From positions 1-24,673 of IMG/VR virus record IMGVR_UViG_3300036790_000767: DNA of 24,673 nucleotides; one strand, given 5' to 3'. The notes beneath the pieces were generated by a model. That model was not told the origin of the DNA, ran no database searches, and saw only the letters and a list, made by a program, of their open reading frames with translations. The stretch's first letter is position 1, and each line of letters starts with the position of its first letter. Below are positions 6,627-12,949 of this stretch, piece after piece. The translations under genes and the position numbers were made by a program. This DNA is from a virus.

Positions 6627-7871
6627 TCAGAACGGCAACGCATTGATCGCCTCCCGCAGCCTGGGCAGGTTGCGCTTGATGTAGTGGGCCGAGGTCACCC
6701 CCTGCTGCGAGTGGCCGGCCAGGTACCTGATCCGCTCCATGTCGATGCCGGCGTTCGACAGGCACGTCATGAAGGTCCTGCGGGCCGCGTGGAAGGTGAA
6801 GGCCACCGCCTGGCCCTCGTCGGTCGCCATCGACGACGGGACGCCGGCTGCGACCAGGTCGTCACGGAAGGTCCGGGCGCCGGTCACGTGTCCGTACTCG
6901 CCTGAGGGCGTCGGGAACACCGCATCCTGCCCACCGGGTGCCCTCGAGAATGCCTTCGCCCAGCCGACGGTGTTCCATGCCTTCATTGCCTCGATCGCTC
7001 GAGGGTGCAGCGGGATGACACGCTTGCTGTCCTTCTTCGGCGGGCGGAAGCCGTCGGGCTTCCACTGGCGGACGACCCTGACGAGGCCCTCCTGCAGATC
7101 CAGGTGCTCCCAGGCCAGGCCGGCGATCTCGGCCGCCCGCATCCCCGTCGACAGGGCCAGCAGGTTGAGGGCACGGCGAGCTGGTGGGACGAGGGGCCCG
7201 TCGTAGGAAGCCACCGCCCTGACGTGCTGCTCGTCGAGGGCGACGATGACGCCCCGCCCGGCCAGCGGCTGCATCCAGTTGCGCAGCCGGGCCTTGACGT
7301 AGGGGTCCAGCATCGGGTTGTCGGGCCGCCTGACCCAGCCCTGCCCCCTGCAGTCGGTGACCAGCTGGCGGAAGCACTGCACCACGTTGCGGACGCTGTA
7401 TGGGGCCAGGCCGCTCTTCGTCCGCATCTCGTCGACCCAGGCCGAGCACAGCGGCACGTCGAGGCCTCGCTCCAGGTCGCAGCGCCACAGTCGAGGGAAG
7501 AACTCCTCGACCCAGCGGCGCAGGGCGCATGCCGAGGCATTGACCTCGCGGTCGCGGGCCTTGGGCAGCAGCTTGCGGTAGGCGACCCAGCGGTCGATGA
7601 CGGAGGCCATGGTGACGACCTCCAGCGGCGAGCGGCGCTTGGGGGTGGGCCCCGTCGCTGGTTCCTCCCCCGTCTGCAGGTAGCGGGCGACCCAGTCGTC
7701 GGACCAGGCCTGCGCCTGGCCGCGGTCCTGGACGGAATTGGGGACGACCTTGTTGCGCCACTTGCCAGTCGATGGGTCACGTAGCTTGATGACCCATGCC
7801 TTCTTGGAAGGGGCGTAGTTGAGACGATACTGTTGTAATGGGCTGTCTTGATCGGCTGTGAGGGACGGCAT
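6627..7871 (-). CDS. int: Tyrosine recombinase (phage integrase)
   Basis: 414 residues with an N-terminal arm-binding region (a three-strand pattern ending KLRDPSTGKWR), a SAM-like core-binding domain around residues 85-190, and a C-terminal catalytic domain. The catalytic set is visible: Arg in STGMRAAE (about 245), Lys in DSKRVIPL (about 283), HxxR in FHAARRTF (His 361, Arg 364), His in YLAGHSQ (387) and the nucleophile Tyr in SAHYIKR (397). Length is normal for the family. ATG at 7871 is preferred to 7967 because the longer form would put the palindromic control region inside coding sequence. It should integrate the phage at attB, probably a tRNA-Cys gene, with the excisionase-like protein helping reversal. 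It reads away from the early operon. Confidence 0.93.
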   Translation of the reverse strand: MPSLTADQDSPLQQYRLNYAPSKKAWVIKLRDPSTGKWRNKVVPNSVQDRGQAQAWSDDWVARYLQTGEEPATGPTPKRRSPLEVVTMASVIDRWVAYRKLLPKARDREVNASACALRRWVEEFFPRLWRCDLERGLDVPLCSAWVDEMRTKSGLAPYSVRNVVQCFRQLVTDCRGQGWVRRPDNPMLDPYVKARLRNWMQPLAGRGVIVALDEQHVRAVASYDGPLVPPARRALNLLALSTGMRAAEIAGLAWEHLDLQEGLVRVVRQWKPDGFRPPKKDSKRVIPLHPRAIEAMKAWNTVGWAKAFSRAPGGQDAVFPTPSGEYGHVTGARTFRDDLVAAGVPSSMATDEGQAVAFTFHAARRTFMTCLSNAGIDMERIRYLAGHSQQGVTSAHYIKRNLPRLREAINALPF

Positions 7872-7926
7872 GATCTCGAACGGTACCAAGCGAGATCGCG
7901 GTGTACACGGGGACAGGGAACTGTCC
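7872..7926. promoter_or_regulatory. Three adjacent palindromes in the int/early-operon control region
   Basis: Directly at the integrase start are arms GATCTCG (7872-7878) and CGAGATC (7891-7897), symmetric around a central GGTACC (7882-7887). Next come GTGTACAC (7901-7908) and then GGACAG-ggaa-CTGTCC (7911-7926). The gap separates divergent genes (integrase minus, early operon plus). Three different operator-like palindromes in 55 bases suggest a lysis-lysogeny switch. The remainder to 8025 holds a TGAACAT element and the Shine-Dalgarno sequence of the next gene. Confidence 0.5.
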
Positions 7927-8025
7927 AAGATCGGAGCTGAATTCAGTCGAGTGAACATCGAGTCCATCGTCGCCCAAACTCTGACTTACCCAGGACTGAC
8001 CCTGGCAGGAAGACGGAGTGACACA

Positions 8026-8328
8026 ATGAAGAAGCGAACGAAGAAGGCGAAGGCGACTGGCATCTACAACTGTCGGGCCGGTGCGTCGACTACGAGGCGA
8101 AGGCCGGGAGCTGACTGCAGTGACTACATGGTGACTGTCATCCTCAAGAAGCAGATGCTGATCGCAGCGACCGACGAGGATGCTGCGCGGCAGGAAGCGC
8201 TGTGGGCGCTGCGTGAGATGGGACTCGAGGACGAGTTCGATCTGGTGAAGAGGGACGAGGACGGAGAGTGGGAGGCCGACGGAGACGATGTCATCGGGAT
8301 CAGGGCTGATCTGGTCTGCAATGATTGA
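8026..8328 (+). CDS. Hypothetical early protein
   Basis: 100 residues. ATG at 8026 has a GGAG seven bases upstream, which decides the start over the longer frame running back through the control region. The first 30 residues are basic (KKRTKKAKA). The rest is a compact, acidic domain: MVTVILKKQMLIAATDEDAARQEAL reads as a beta-strand followed by a helix, then an Asp/Glu-rich end. The pattern of a short strand plus a helix starting DEDAARQEAL is common in small phage proteins of unknown role. First gene of the plus-strand early operon, 39 bases before the polymerase-like gene. Confidence 0.62.
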   Translation: MKKRTKKAKATGIYNCRAGASTTRRRPGADCSDYMVTVILKKQMLIAATDEDAARQEALWALREMGLEDEFDLVKRDEDGEWEADGDDVIGIRADLVCND

Positions 8329-8355
8329 CAAGTAAACATCGTCGCGGTCTCGTTG

Positions 8356-8361
8356 TAGATT
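8356..8361 (+). promoter_or_regulatory. Possible -10 element for a leaderless GTG start
   Basis: TAGATT within TTGTAGATT ends six bases before the GTG at 8368, and no Shine-Dalgarno sequence precedes that GTG. TAnnnT at this distance is the arrangement of leaderless promoters. The same arrangement (TTGTAG, then GTG eight bases on) is seen at 11536-11550. Confidence 0.3.
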
Positions 8362-8367
8362 GAGATC

Positions 8368-9678
8368 GTGGCCAGGCATCCACAGACCAAGACGTCGCGT
8401 GAGTCGCCTGGCCACGCGTCCGCTGCCTCGGGGGGCAACCCTCGGGGCAGTGCCACATTTGGGCTGCGGAAGTTCCTGGCTGAAGCCATCGAGCAGGTGG
8501 CCACTGCCAGGCCATGGGCCATCAGGCTGCCCATCGACCCACGGGAGCGGCGGCTGGCTGTGGCTGAGGCGACCCACTGGTGGGAGCTGCAGCGGAAGCA
8601 CCCCGTCGTCTTCGTCAGCCACAAGAAGCGGGTGAAGCTGCCGGGCAACAGGTGGTTTAACCCGCCTGCCTTCGCCAAGCAGCAGCCTGCGGCCCTCTTC
8701 CAGGTCAGGAAGCACAGCAAGGGCCAGCGGCCCACCTCGGTCAGGATTGAGCCTGACTTCCACAGGCAGGTGCTGCAGCTCGCCTGCAGGCGCCTGCGAC
8801 AGGCGTCGGTGCTGGGTGCATGCTCGAGCGGGTCCACGTCGTCCACGTCGTCCACGTCGTCCACGTCGTCCACGTCGTCCACGTCGTCCACGTCGTCCAC
8901 GTCGTCCACGTCGTCCGCTGGTATGTGCGCCAGTACAGGTACGAGCGCTGGTCCACGTCCGTCCGCTGGTACGAGAGAGCCCAGCCACCCCAGCCCCCCG
9001 TTGTATGTTGTACCGGTAAACACTCGTTCAGGTATCCGCCACCCGCGGACCTGGCGAGTGGCCGACGCAGCGCAGCAATTGACGAGGTACGAGCGTGGGG
9101 TCGTGTATCGGGGGATGTGGGACAACGACATGCGGAAGGCCCACCCGTCGGTCGTCTGCTCCCTCGCCGGGGAGGCCGTCCCGGCCCTCAGGAGCCTCGT
9201 AGACAATCCCGAGCAGTACCTGGGGCATGGCACTGCCTCACAATTGCCGGTGGCCTTGGTGAAGCTCTACGTCAACCAGCGGTGCATCGGCAGCCCGTGC
9301 ACCGCTTCCCCCAGGCAGAGCTTCGTCCGGACGGCGAAGGAGCTGGGGGTGGGCTACGAGGACGCGGTGTGGGGACTCCGTGCGCTTGACCGACGTCTGG
9401 CCACAGTGTGTGCAGAGATCGACGCCTGGCTGCTGAAGGAGTTCGGGCGCTGCAGGGGACGGGGGTTGCCTCGGACGGCGTCCTGCCTGCTGATGCGGCA
9501 CGAGTCCGTCTTCATCGCAGCCTGCGAGCGGGAGTGTCGGGCACTGGGCATCAGGACGTGGAACCTGCACGATGGCTTCATCAGCGACAAGCAGGTGCCT
9601 GACTACGTCTTCGAGGCCGCCCGGCTGGAGACTGACCTGGTCGACGTCACGATGCGCAGCGAAGTGGTGTCCAAGTGA
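8368..9678 (+). CDS. Putative polymerase-like protein with Ser-Ser-Thr repeat linker
   Basis: 436 residues in three parts. Residues 1-155 form a basic N-terminal domain that I do not recognise. Residues 156-182 are nine Ser-Thr-Ser units, followed by a low-complexity linker to about 225. The C-terminal domain has palm-polymerase-like motifs in the right order: WDNDMRKAHPSV (Asp 252/254; motif A-like), VKLYVNQRCIG (Lys 299, Asn 303, Gly 308; motif B-like) and NLHDGFISD (His 401, Asp 402; motif C-like). A motif C of the HD type belongs to family-A DNA polymerases, T7-type RNA polymerases and the related TV-Pol family of mobile elements. I infer a divergent member of that superfamily, possibly the phage replicative or priming enzyme. 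It is much smaller than family-A polymerases and shows no exonuclease. An unrelated function remains possible. Confidence 0.5.
   Translation: MARHPQTKTSRESPGHASAASGGNPRGSATFGLRKFLAEAIEQVATARPWAIRLPIDPRERRLAVAEATHWWELQRKHPVVFVSHKKRVKLPGNRWFNPPAFAKQQPAALFQVRKHSKGQRPTSVRIEPDFHRQVLQLACRRLRQASVLGACSSGSTSSTSSTSSTSSTSSTSSTSSTSSTSSAGMCASTGTSAGPRPSAGTREPSHPSPPLYVVPVNTRSGIRHPRTWRVADAAQQLTRYERGVVYRGMWDNDMRKAHPSVVCSLAGEAVPALRSLVDNPEQYLGHGTASQLPVALVKLYVNQRCIGSPCTASPRQSFVRTAKELGVGYEDAVWGLRALDRRLATVCAEIDAWLLKEFGRCRGRGLPRTASCLLMRHESVFIAACERECRALGIRTWNLHDGFISDKQVPDYVFEAARLETDLVDVTMRSEVVSK
8833..8913 (+). repeat. Nine perfect 9-bp tandem repeats (coding)
   Basis: TCCACGTCG is repeated nine times without a mismatch, in frame, encoding (Ser-Thr-Ser)9. 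The unit is a multiple of three, so copy-number change alters linker length without frameshift. A degenerate copy of its right edge (TCCACGTC then GTCCGCTGGTA) lies at about 8953-8972. Confidence 0.95.
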
Positions 9679-9749
9679 ACATCAACGCTCGTATCGTTAC
9701 CATCTCTACTTACTTGGCCAACTCGGCTTAGACAGGGAGGTTGGGGATC

Positions 9750-10145
9750 ATGGACATTGAGAAGATCAGGGACGCCATCTCGACGCTGAAGGACAACAAG
9801 CCGACGCACTCCTGGACGTTCAGGTTCAAGGATGGCGCAGACGCCACGGCTGCGGTGCACCGCGAGGTCCGCGAAGGCGTCGCCTACGCCGTCTGCTCAT
9901 GCAACGGCAAGCCGGGCATGGTCTTCAGGGCCGACCGGCTGGTCGAGGGGATCGTGGCCATCGTCACGCAGTTCAGGGCGCCCAATGCGGTGCAGGACGA
10001 GGCGAAGGGGCTGTGGGCCCAGGTGCAGCTGGGGACGGAAGCCATCTGGCTCAACACCACCAGCCGCGGCGGCAAGGTCAATGGCTTCTGCGTCCCCTTG
10101 GAGCAAGTGGAAGGGGTGCTGAAGCTCTTCGAGGACGTGGCGTGA
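9750..10145 (+). CDS. Hypothetical early protein
   Basis: 131 residues, not recognised. ATG at 9750 has a strong GGGAGG nine bases upstream (9735-9740), so the in-frame TTG at 9741 is rejected. A helical N-terminus (DIEKIRDAISTLKD) is followed by beta-strands with a single Cys pair (VCSCNGKPG) and an amphipathic C-terminal helix (LEQVEGVLKLFEDV). The next gene's ATG shares the last A of its TGA stop. The 71-base gap before it carries a TGAACAT element at 9676-9682. Confidence 0.6.
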   Translation: MDIEKIRDAISTLKDNKPTHSWTFRFKDGADATAAVHREVREGVAYAVCSCNGKPGMVFRADRLVEGIVAIVTQFRAPNAVQDEAKGLWAQVQLGTEAIWLNTTSRGGKVNGFCVPLEQVEGVLKLFEDVA

Positions 10146-10777
10146 TGGACGACATCGACATTGCGGCCTACGAGGCACGGCTTGCTCAGAGCATCAAGGA
10201 CTACGCCTTCATCATCCCCCGCCTGCAGGGAACGAAGTTTGTCAGGGGTAACCTCGTCCAAGGGAACATCCAGGAAGACATGGGACGCTGCGCCGACCTG
10301 GTCGATGAAGCTGACCACATCTTCAGCCTGCGAGGGCTGCCCTTCACGGACATCAAGTACTACGGGATGTGGACAGTCAGGCTGTGCCGGTCCGAATGCA
10401 AGGCGACGCCGTACTGCATCGGCCCTGAGAAGACAGTCAAAGACTGCAGGCGACAGGTCGCCAAAGCCAACAGGTGCGACGGATCGATGTCAGGTCATCG
10501 GGGGAACGAGTGGACGAAGCTACGTCTCCATGCTGATTGGCACCTACACTACTGGCGCAATCGGGCTGACAACGACTTCGCGGCGCTCGCCATCATCGAC
10601 GTGAAGAAGTTCTTCGAATACGTCGACACCTGCGATCGCCTCAGCGACTGGTGCTACGAGGACATGGGGGTGAAGCCCGGCAAGGATGGCTGGACCCCCT
10701 TTGTCAATGCCAGGATGTTTGAGGACGACGGGAAGACCAAGAAGCCTTACGTACTTACGTGTTGGCTGGACAAATGA
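10145..10777 (+). CDS. Hypothetical Cys-rich early protein
   Basis: 210 residues, not recognised. Start and stop overlap the neighbours by one and four bases, so it is translated by coupling. The middle has six cysteines within about 50 residues (LCRSEC, PYC, KDC, NRC), with a nearby His in SGHRG and HADWHLHYW. These could bind zinc, iron-sulfur or a metal in a nuclease-like site, but the spacing fits no motif that I know. The C-terminal third (FAALAIIDVKKFFEYVDTC) is helical. Third-position GC is as high as in neighbours, so it does not look recently acquired. Confidence 0.6.
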   Translation: MDDIDIAAYEARLAQSIKDYAFIIPRLQGTKFVRGNLVQGNIQEDMGRCADLVDEADHIFSLRGLPFTDIKYYGMWTVRLCRSECKATPYCIGPEKTVKDCRRQVAKANRCDGSMSGHRGNEWTKLRLHADWHLHYWRNRADNDFAALAIIDVKKFFEYVDTCDRLSDWCYEDMGVKPGKDGWTPFVNARMFEDDGKTKKPYVLTCWLDK

Positions 10778-11265
10778 CCCAGCACTCGCCCTACCGCCGC
10801 ATCGCTGATGAACTGGGCGACCGCATCGCGGAGCTGTACGCCAGCTGTGGGTCGCTGACGAGGACAGCCGAGCTGCTGACCGAGGAAGGCCATCCCGAGG
10901 TGACCCGCTACTACGCCTTCCTGGTGCTGCAGGAGCGGGGCATCCAGGTCGAGCGGCGCAAGCTGCGCAGGAGGGCGGGCTTCCGCATCTTCAACGTCAG
11001 GCTGACGGAGGAGCAGGGCCAGATGATGAACGAGCTGTGCACCCGGCACCCGACGCTGACGACGAGCGACGTGGGTGCGCTGGCCATCAGGCTGCTGCAC
11101 GTCTGGGAGAGGGCACGCGACAGGATGATGCAGCGGGAGGGTCGGCGCCCGGCCAGGGAGGAGCTGCACCGGGTCGTCGAGGAGTTCTTCGCATGCGACC
11201 CCGACCTGGCCCGTCCGACGATGCCTTGTCCCCCGCCCGAGGGGTGTTGTTCTGTGGAGGGATGA
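10774..11265 (+). CDS. Helix-turn-helix DNA-binding protein
   Basis: 163 residues. The first 60 form a resolvase/terminase-type HTH: GDRIAELYASCGSLTRTAELL followed by VTRYYAFLVLQERGI. A basic hinge (VERRKLRRRAGF) and a helical domain with many Arg and Glu residues follow. The tail is Pro/Cys-rich and probably flexible. It overlaps genes on both sides by four bases (ATGA). Position inside the early operon suggests a regulator of phage transcription or replication; a small-terminase role is less likely because the large terminase lies far away on the other strand. Confidence 0.55.
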   Translation: MTQHSPYRRIADELGDRIAELYASCGSLTRTAELLTEEGHPEVTRYYAFLVLQERGIQVERRKLRRRAGFRIFNVRLTEEQGQMMNELCTRHPTLTTSDVGALAIRLLHVWERARDRMMQREGRRPAREELHRVVEEFFACDPDLARPTMPCPPPEGCCSVEG

Positions 11266-11507
11266 GCAACGCGATCGTCGAGGGCAAGACGTGCTTCTCG
11301 GTGACCGACCAGTTCGACGTGCCCTGCGAGCGACGACGCTGCCATCAGTGGCTGGACAAGGCCGAGTGCCACTGCGTCCTGGTCCACGCGGCCAGGAACC
11401 CCGAAGGCACCCACGACTGCGACATCGCCGAGCTGTTCGCCACCAGCCGGTCTGCCGTCTGCGCCGTGAAGCAGCGCGTCTTCCTCAGGCTGCAGCTGCT
11501 GCAGTGA
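11262..11507 (+). CDS. Sigma-70 region 4-like small regulator
   Basis: 81 residues. ATG at 11262 follows a GGAGG and overlaps the previous stop (ATGA). The order of elements resembles the C-terminal part of small sigma-like proteins: a CERRRCHQWLD start, a cysteine in THDC, then a helix-turn-helix in which DIAELFATSRSAVCAVKQRVF parallels the region 4.2 pattern of DIA-E-LG-SR-RV-Q-E. Cysteines (CERRRC and ECHC) could make a small zinc site. It may bind a -35-like element or act as anti-sigma or appropriator. Similarity is to pattern only, so this call is moderate. Confidence 0.5.
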   Translation: MSNAIVEGKTCFSVTDQFDVPCERRRCHQWLDKAECHCVLVHAARNPEGTHDCDIAELFATSRSAVCAVKQRVFLRLQLLQ

Positions 11508-11513
11508 TGCGAT

Positions 11514-11544
11514 CGGTGTACACCGCGCCGGTGCCTTGTAGGGT
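11514..11544 (+). promoter_or_regulatory. CGGTGTACACCG palindrome with possible -10 element
   Basis: A perfect 12-bp palindrome (11514-11525) shares CGGTGTACAC with 7899-7908 in the integrase control region. It is followed by TTGTAGGGT (11536-11544), whose TAGGGT ends five bases before the GTG start at 11550. This reads as a promoter for the second half of the early operon, with an operator over its upstream half. Confidence 0.4.
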
Positions 11545-11549
11545 CTGGC

Positions 11550-12140
11550 GTGGTAGACGAGCTCGCCTTCGAGGCACAGCCTGAGCCTGAGCGTGCTCCC
11601 TCCTCGCGGGTGGCCACCAGGCCGCTGACGGAGGCAATGAGGCGCATCGCCCTGTGTCCGTCCAACGAGTGGCAGGCCCGACACGCCAAGGCCGACGCTG
11701 ACTACCGGCTGGAGAAGGAAGCCGACAGGCGTGGGCGGGCCAGGAAGAAGAGCGAGCTGCTGATGGCCCGCGATTGGGACAACGAGCAGGCTGCCCGAGG
11801 CAGGGGCGTCAGCGGCCTGCAGGACCTCGAGGTGTTGGCAGCTTACGAGGAACTGCAGCAGAAGCTCGGCAACATGAAGGTCGAGGAGAAGATCAAGCAC
11901 CGATCGGAGTCGGAGGCCGCACGGGTCGCCCAGGTGATGTCGTCGAGCGACAGCGCAGAGCAGAAGGCTGTCTCCCTGTACCGCAAGGGCCTGGGCCTGG
12001 CGGCGGCGGCGAGGGCCCTTGCGGGGCAGTGCTCCGGCAAGGAGTACGGGAAGGCCTACGCGCTGGTCCGGGCGGCCGTGGTGGCCGCAGGCATCAAGCC
12101 GCAGCGGGGGCCGAAGAAGATGGAAGGGAATCGAACATGA
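11550..12140 (+). CDS. Hypothetical helical protein, possible C-terminal HTH
   Basis: 196 residues, mostly helical and charged, not recognised. The centre (ADADYRLEKEADRRGRARKKSELLMARD and onward to a KVEEKIKHRSESEAARVAQ helix) looks like a coiled coil. The last 60 residues contain a helix-loop-helix with SLYRKGLGLAAAARAL and YALVRAAVVAAGI, possibly an HTH. The GTG start has no Shine-Dalgarno sequence and sits five bases after a possible -10 element. It is the only gene in this stretch with a gap (42 bases) before it, and so probably starts a new transcript. Confidence 0.58.
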   Translation: MVDELAFEAQPEPERAPSSRVATRPLTEAMRRIALCPSNEWQARHAKADADYRLEKEADRRGRARKKSELLMARDWDNEQAARGRGVSGLQDLEVLAAYEELQQKLGNMKVEEKIKHRSESEAARVAQVMSSSDSAEQKAVSLYRKGLGLAAAARALAGQCSGKEYGKAYALVRAAVVAAGIKPQRGPKKMEGNRT

Positions 12141-12394
12141 GCACACACAGCGACGACCCGAAGGCTGACCTCGAGCTCCTCAAGCGTGAGCTCGCAGAAG
12201 CTGCCCAACTACCACCTACGCACTTCTGCATCGCGGTGACATTGCCGCCTGGATCGAAGGCCTTCGTCACCCAGGGCGAAGGCGTGATGTTCCAGGTTCC
12301 GATGTCAGAGGCGAGGTCGTTCGCCTTGGCACTGCGCGATGCGGGCGCGACTGCGGCGCACCGGCTGGATGAGGAAGCGAAGGCTGACAAGTGA
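12137..12394 (+). CDS. Hypothetical small protein
   Basis: 85 residues, not recognised. The ATGA overlap with the previous gene, plus a GGAAGGGA upstream, supports the start. A helical N-terminus (ADLELLKRELAEAAQ) precedes a small alpha/beta unit (HFCIAVTLPPGSKAFV, then MSEARSFALALRDAG). The next gene has the same strand-then-helix order, so the two may be distant relatives. Confidence 0.58.
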   Translation: MSTHSDDPKADLELLKRELAEAAQLPPTHFCIAVTLPPGSKAFVTQGEGVMFQVPMSEARSFALALRDAGATAAHRLDEEAKADK

Positions 12395-12585
12395 GCATCG
12401 AGCGGAGGGACGTCCTCGTCGTCGAGGCCCACGGGCTGGAGGCGTGCAGGGCGATGGCCTACGTCAAGTGGGACACTGACGGCAAGCAGCGCTTCTGCGT
12501 GCAGTGCGACGCAGCCGACGCGGCCCTGATGGCGGCCGAGCTGCGGATGATGGCCGACGAGCTGGAGCAAGGCTGCAAGGAATGA
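12391..12585 (+). CDS. Hypothetical small protein
   Basis: 64 residues with a GTG start in a GTGA overlap. A strand region (VLVVEAHG, then YVKWDTDGKQRFCVQC) leads into a helix (ADAALMAAELRMMADELEQG). CVQC could be half of a metal site. Function unknown. It belongs to a run of seven genes in which each start overlaps the previous stop. Confidence 0.55.
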   Translation: MSIERRDVLVVEAHGLEACRAMAYVKWDTDGKQRFCVQCDAADAALMAAELRMMADELEQGCKE

Positions 12586-12761
12586 AGTACTTCAGCATGC
12601 AGAAGCTCGATGACGACATCGAGCAGCGCCACGTCGAGGCCGAGCGGGACCGCCGCGCCTTCCTGGGGCCCAAGCGCAAGCTGATCCTGGAGTTCATCGA
12701 CGGCACCCTGGCGGAGGAGAAGCTGTGGGAAGCCTGCGACGGGCGGAGCGACGATCCGTGA
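12582..12761 (+). CDS. KYFSM mini-protein, copy 1
   Basis: 59 residues. The N-terminal half (KYFSMQKLDDDIEQRHVEAE) is closely matched by the 40-residue product at 13980-14102: 18 of about 26 positions agree, including Lys-Tyr-Phe-Ser-Met and Arg-His-Val-Glu-Ala-Glu-Arg-Asp-Arg-Arg. The charged helix suggests a protein-binding peptide. The C-terminal half (KRKLILEFIDGTLAEEKLWE) is present only in this copy. ATGA overlap with the previous gene and GTGA with the next fix its ends. Confidence 0.6.
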   Translation: MKYFSMQKLDDDIEQRHVEAERDRRAFLGPKRKLILEFIDGTLAEEKLWEACDGRSDDP

Positions 12762-12949
12762 CTGCCAAGGTCATCGACATCGCCGACAGGGACGCCCCCT
12801 GGCTGACGGGCGACGCCGTCTGCGGGGCCTGCGCCCACTACTGCGTCGTGGTGAAGCCTGCCAGCGCACCCGCCCAGTCGCAGTGCCCCAGGTGCAGGCG
12901 AATGTCGCTGCAGTTGATCGACAACGACACGTGGGGGAGCCCGCAGTGA
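12758..12949 (+). CDS. Zinc-ribbon-like small protein
   Basis: 63 residues with two Cys pairs, CGAC near residue 22 and CPRC near residue 43, spaced as in a rubredoxin-type zinc ribbon. A strand-rich segment with His and Cys (HYCVVV) lies between them, and the start region is MTAKVIDIADRDAPWL. Such ribbons are frequent in small phage proteins and can bind nucleic acid or protein. Overlaps on both sides (GTGA) place it in the coupled run. Confidence 0.62.
   Translation: MTAKVIDIADRDAPWLTGDAVCGACAHYCVVVKPASAPAQSQCPRCRRMSLQLIDNDTWGSPQ

Noticed and set aside
7005-7784. 259-residue plus-strand frame
   Set aside because: Antisense shadow of the integrase gene; no domain and no ribosome-binding site.
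7872-7967. Integrase start at 7967
   Set aside because: It would place the palindromic control region inside the gene and add 32 residues unlike an integrase N-terminus.
8833-8913. CRISPR array
   Set aside because: The units are 9 bp with no spacers, and they are in frame within a gene.
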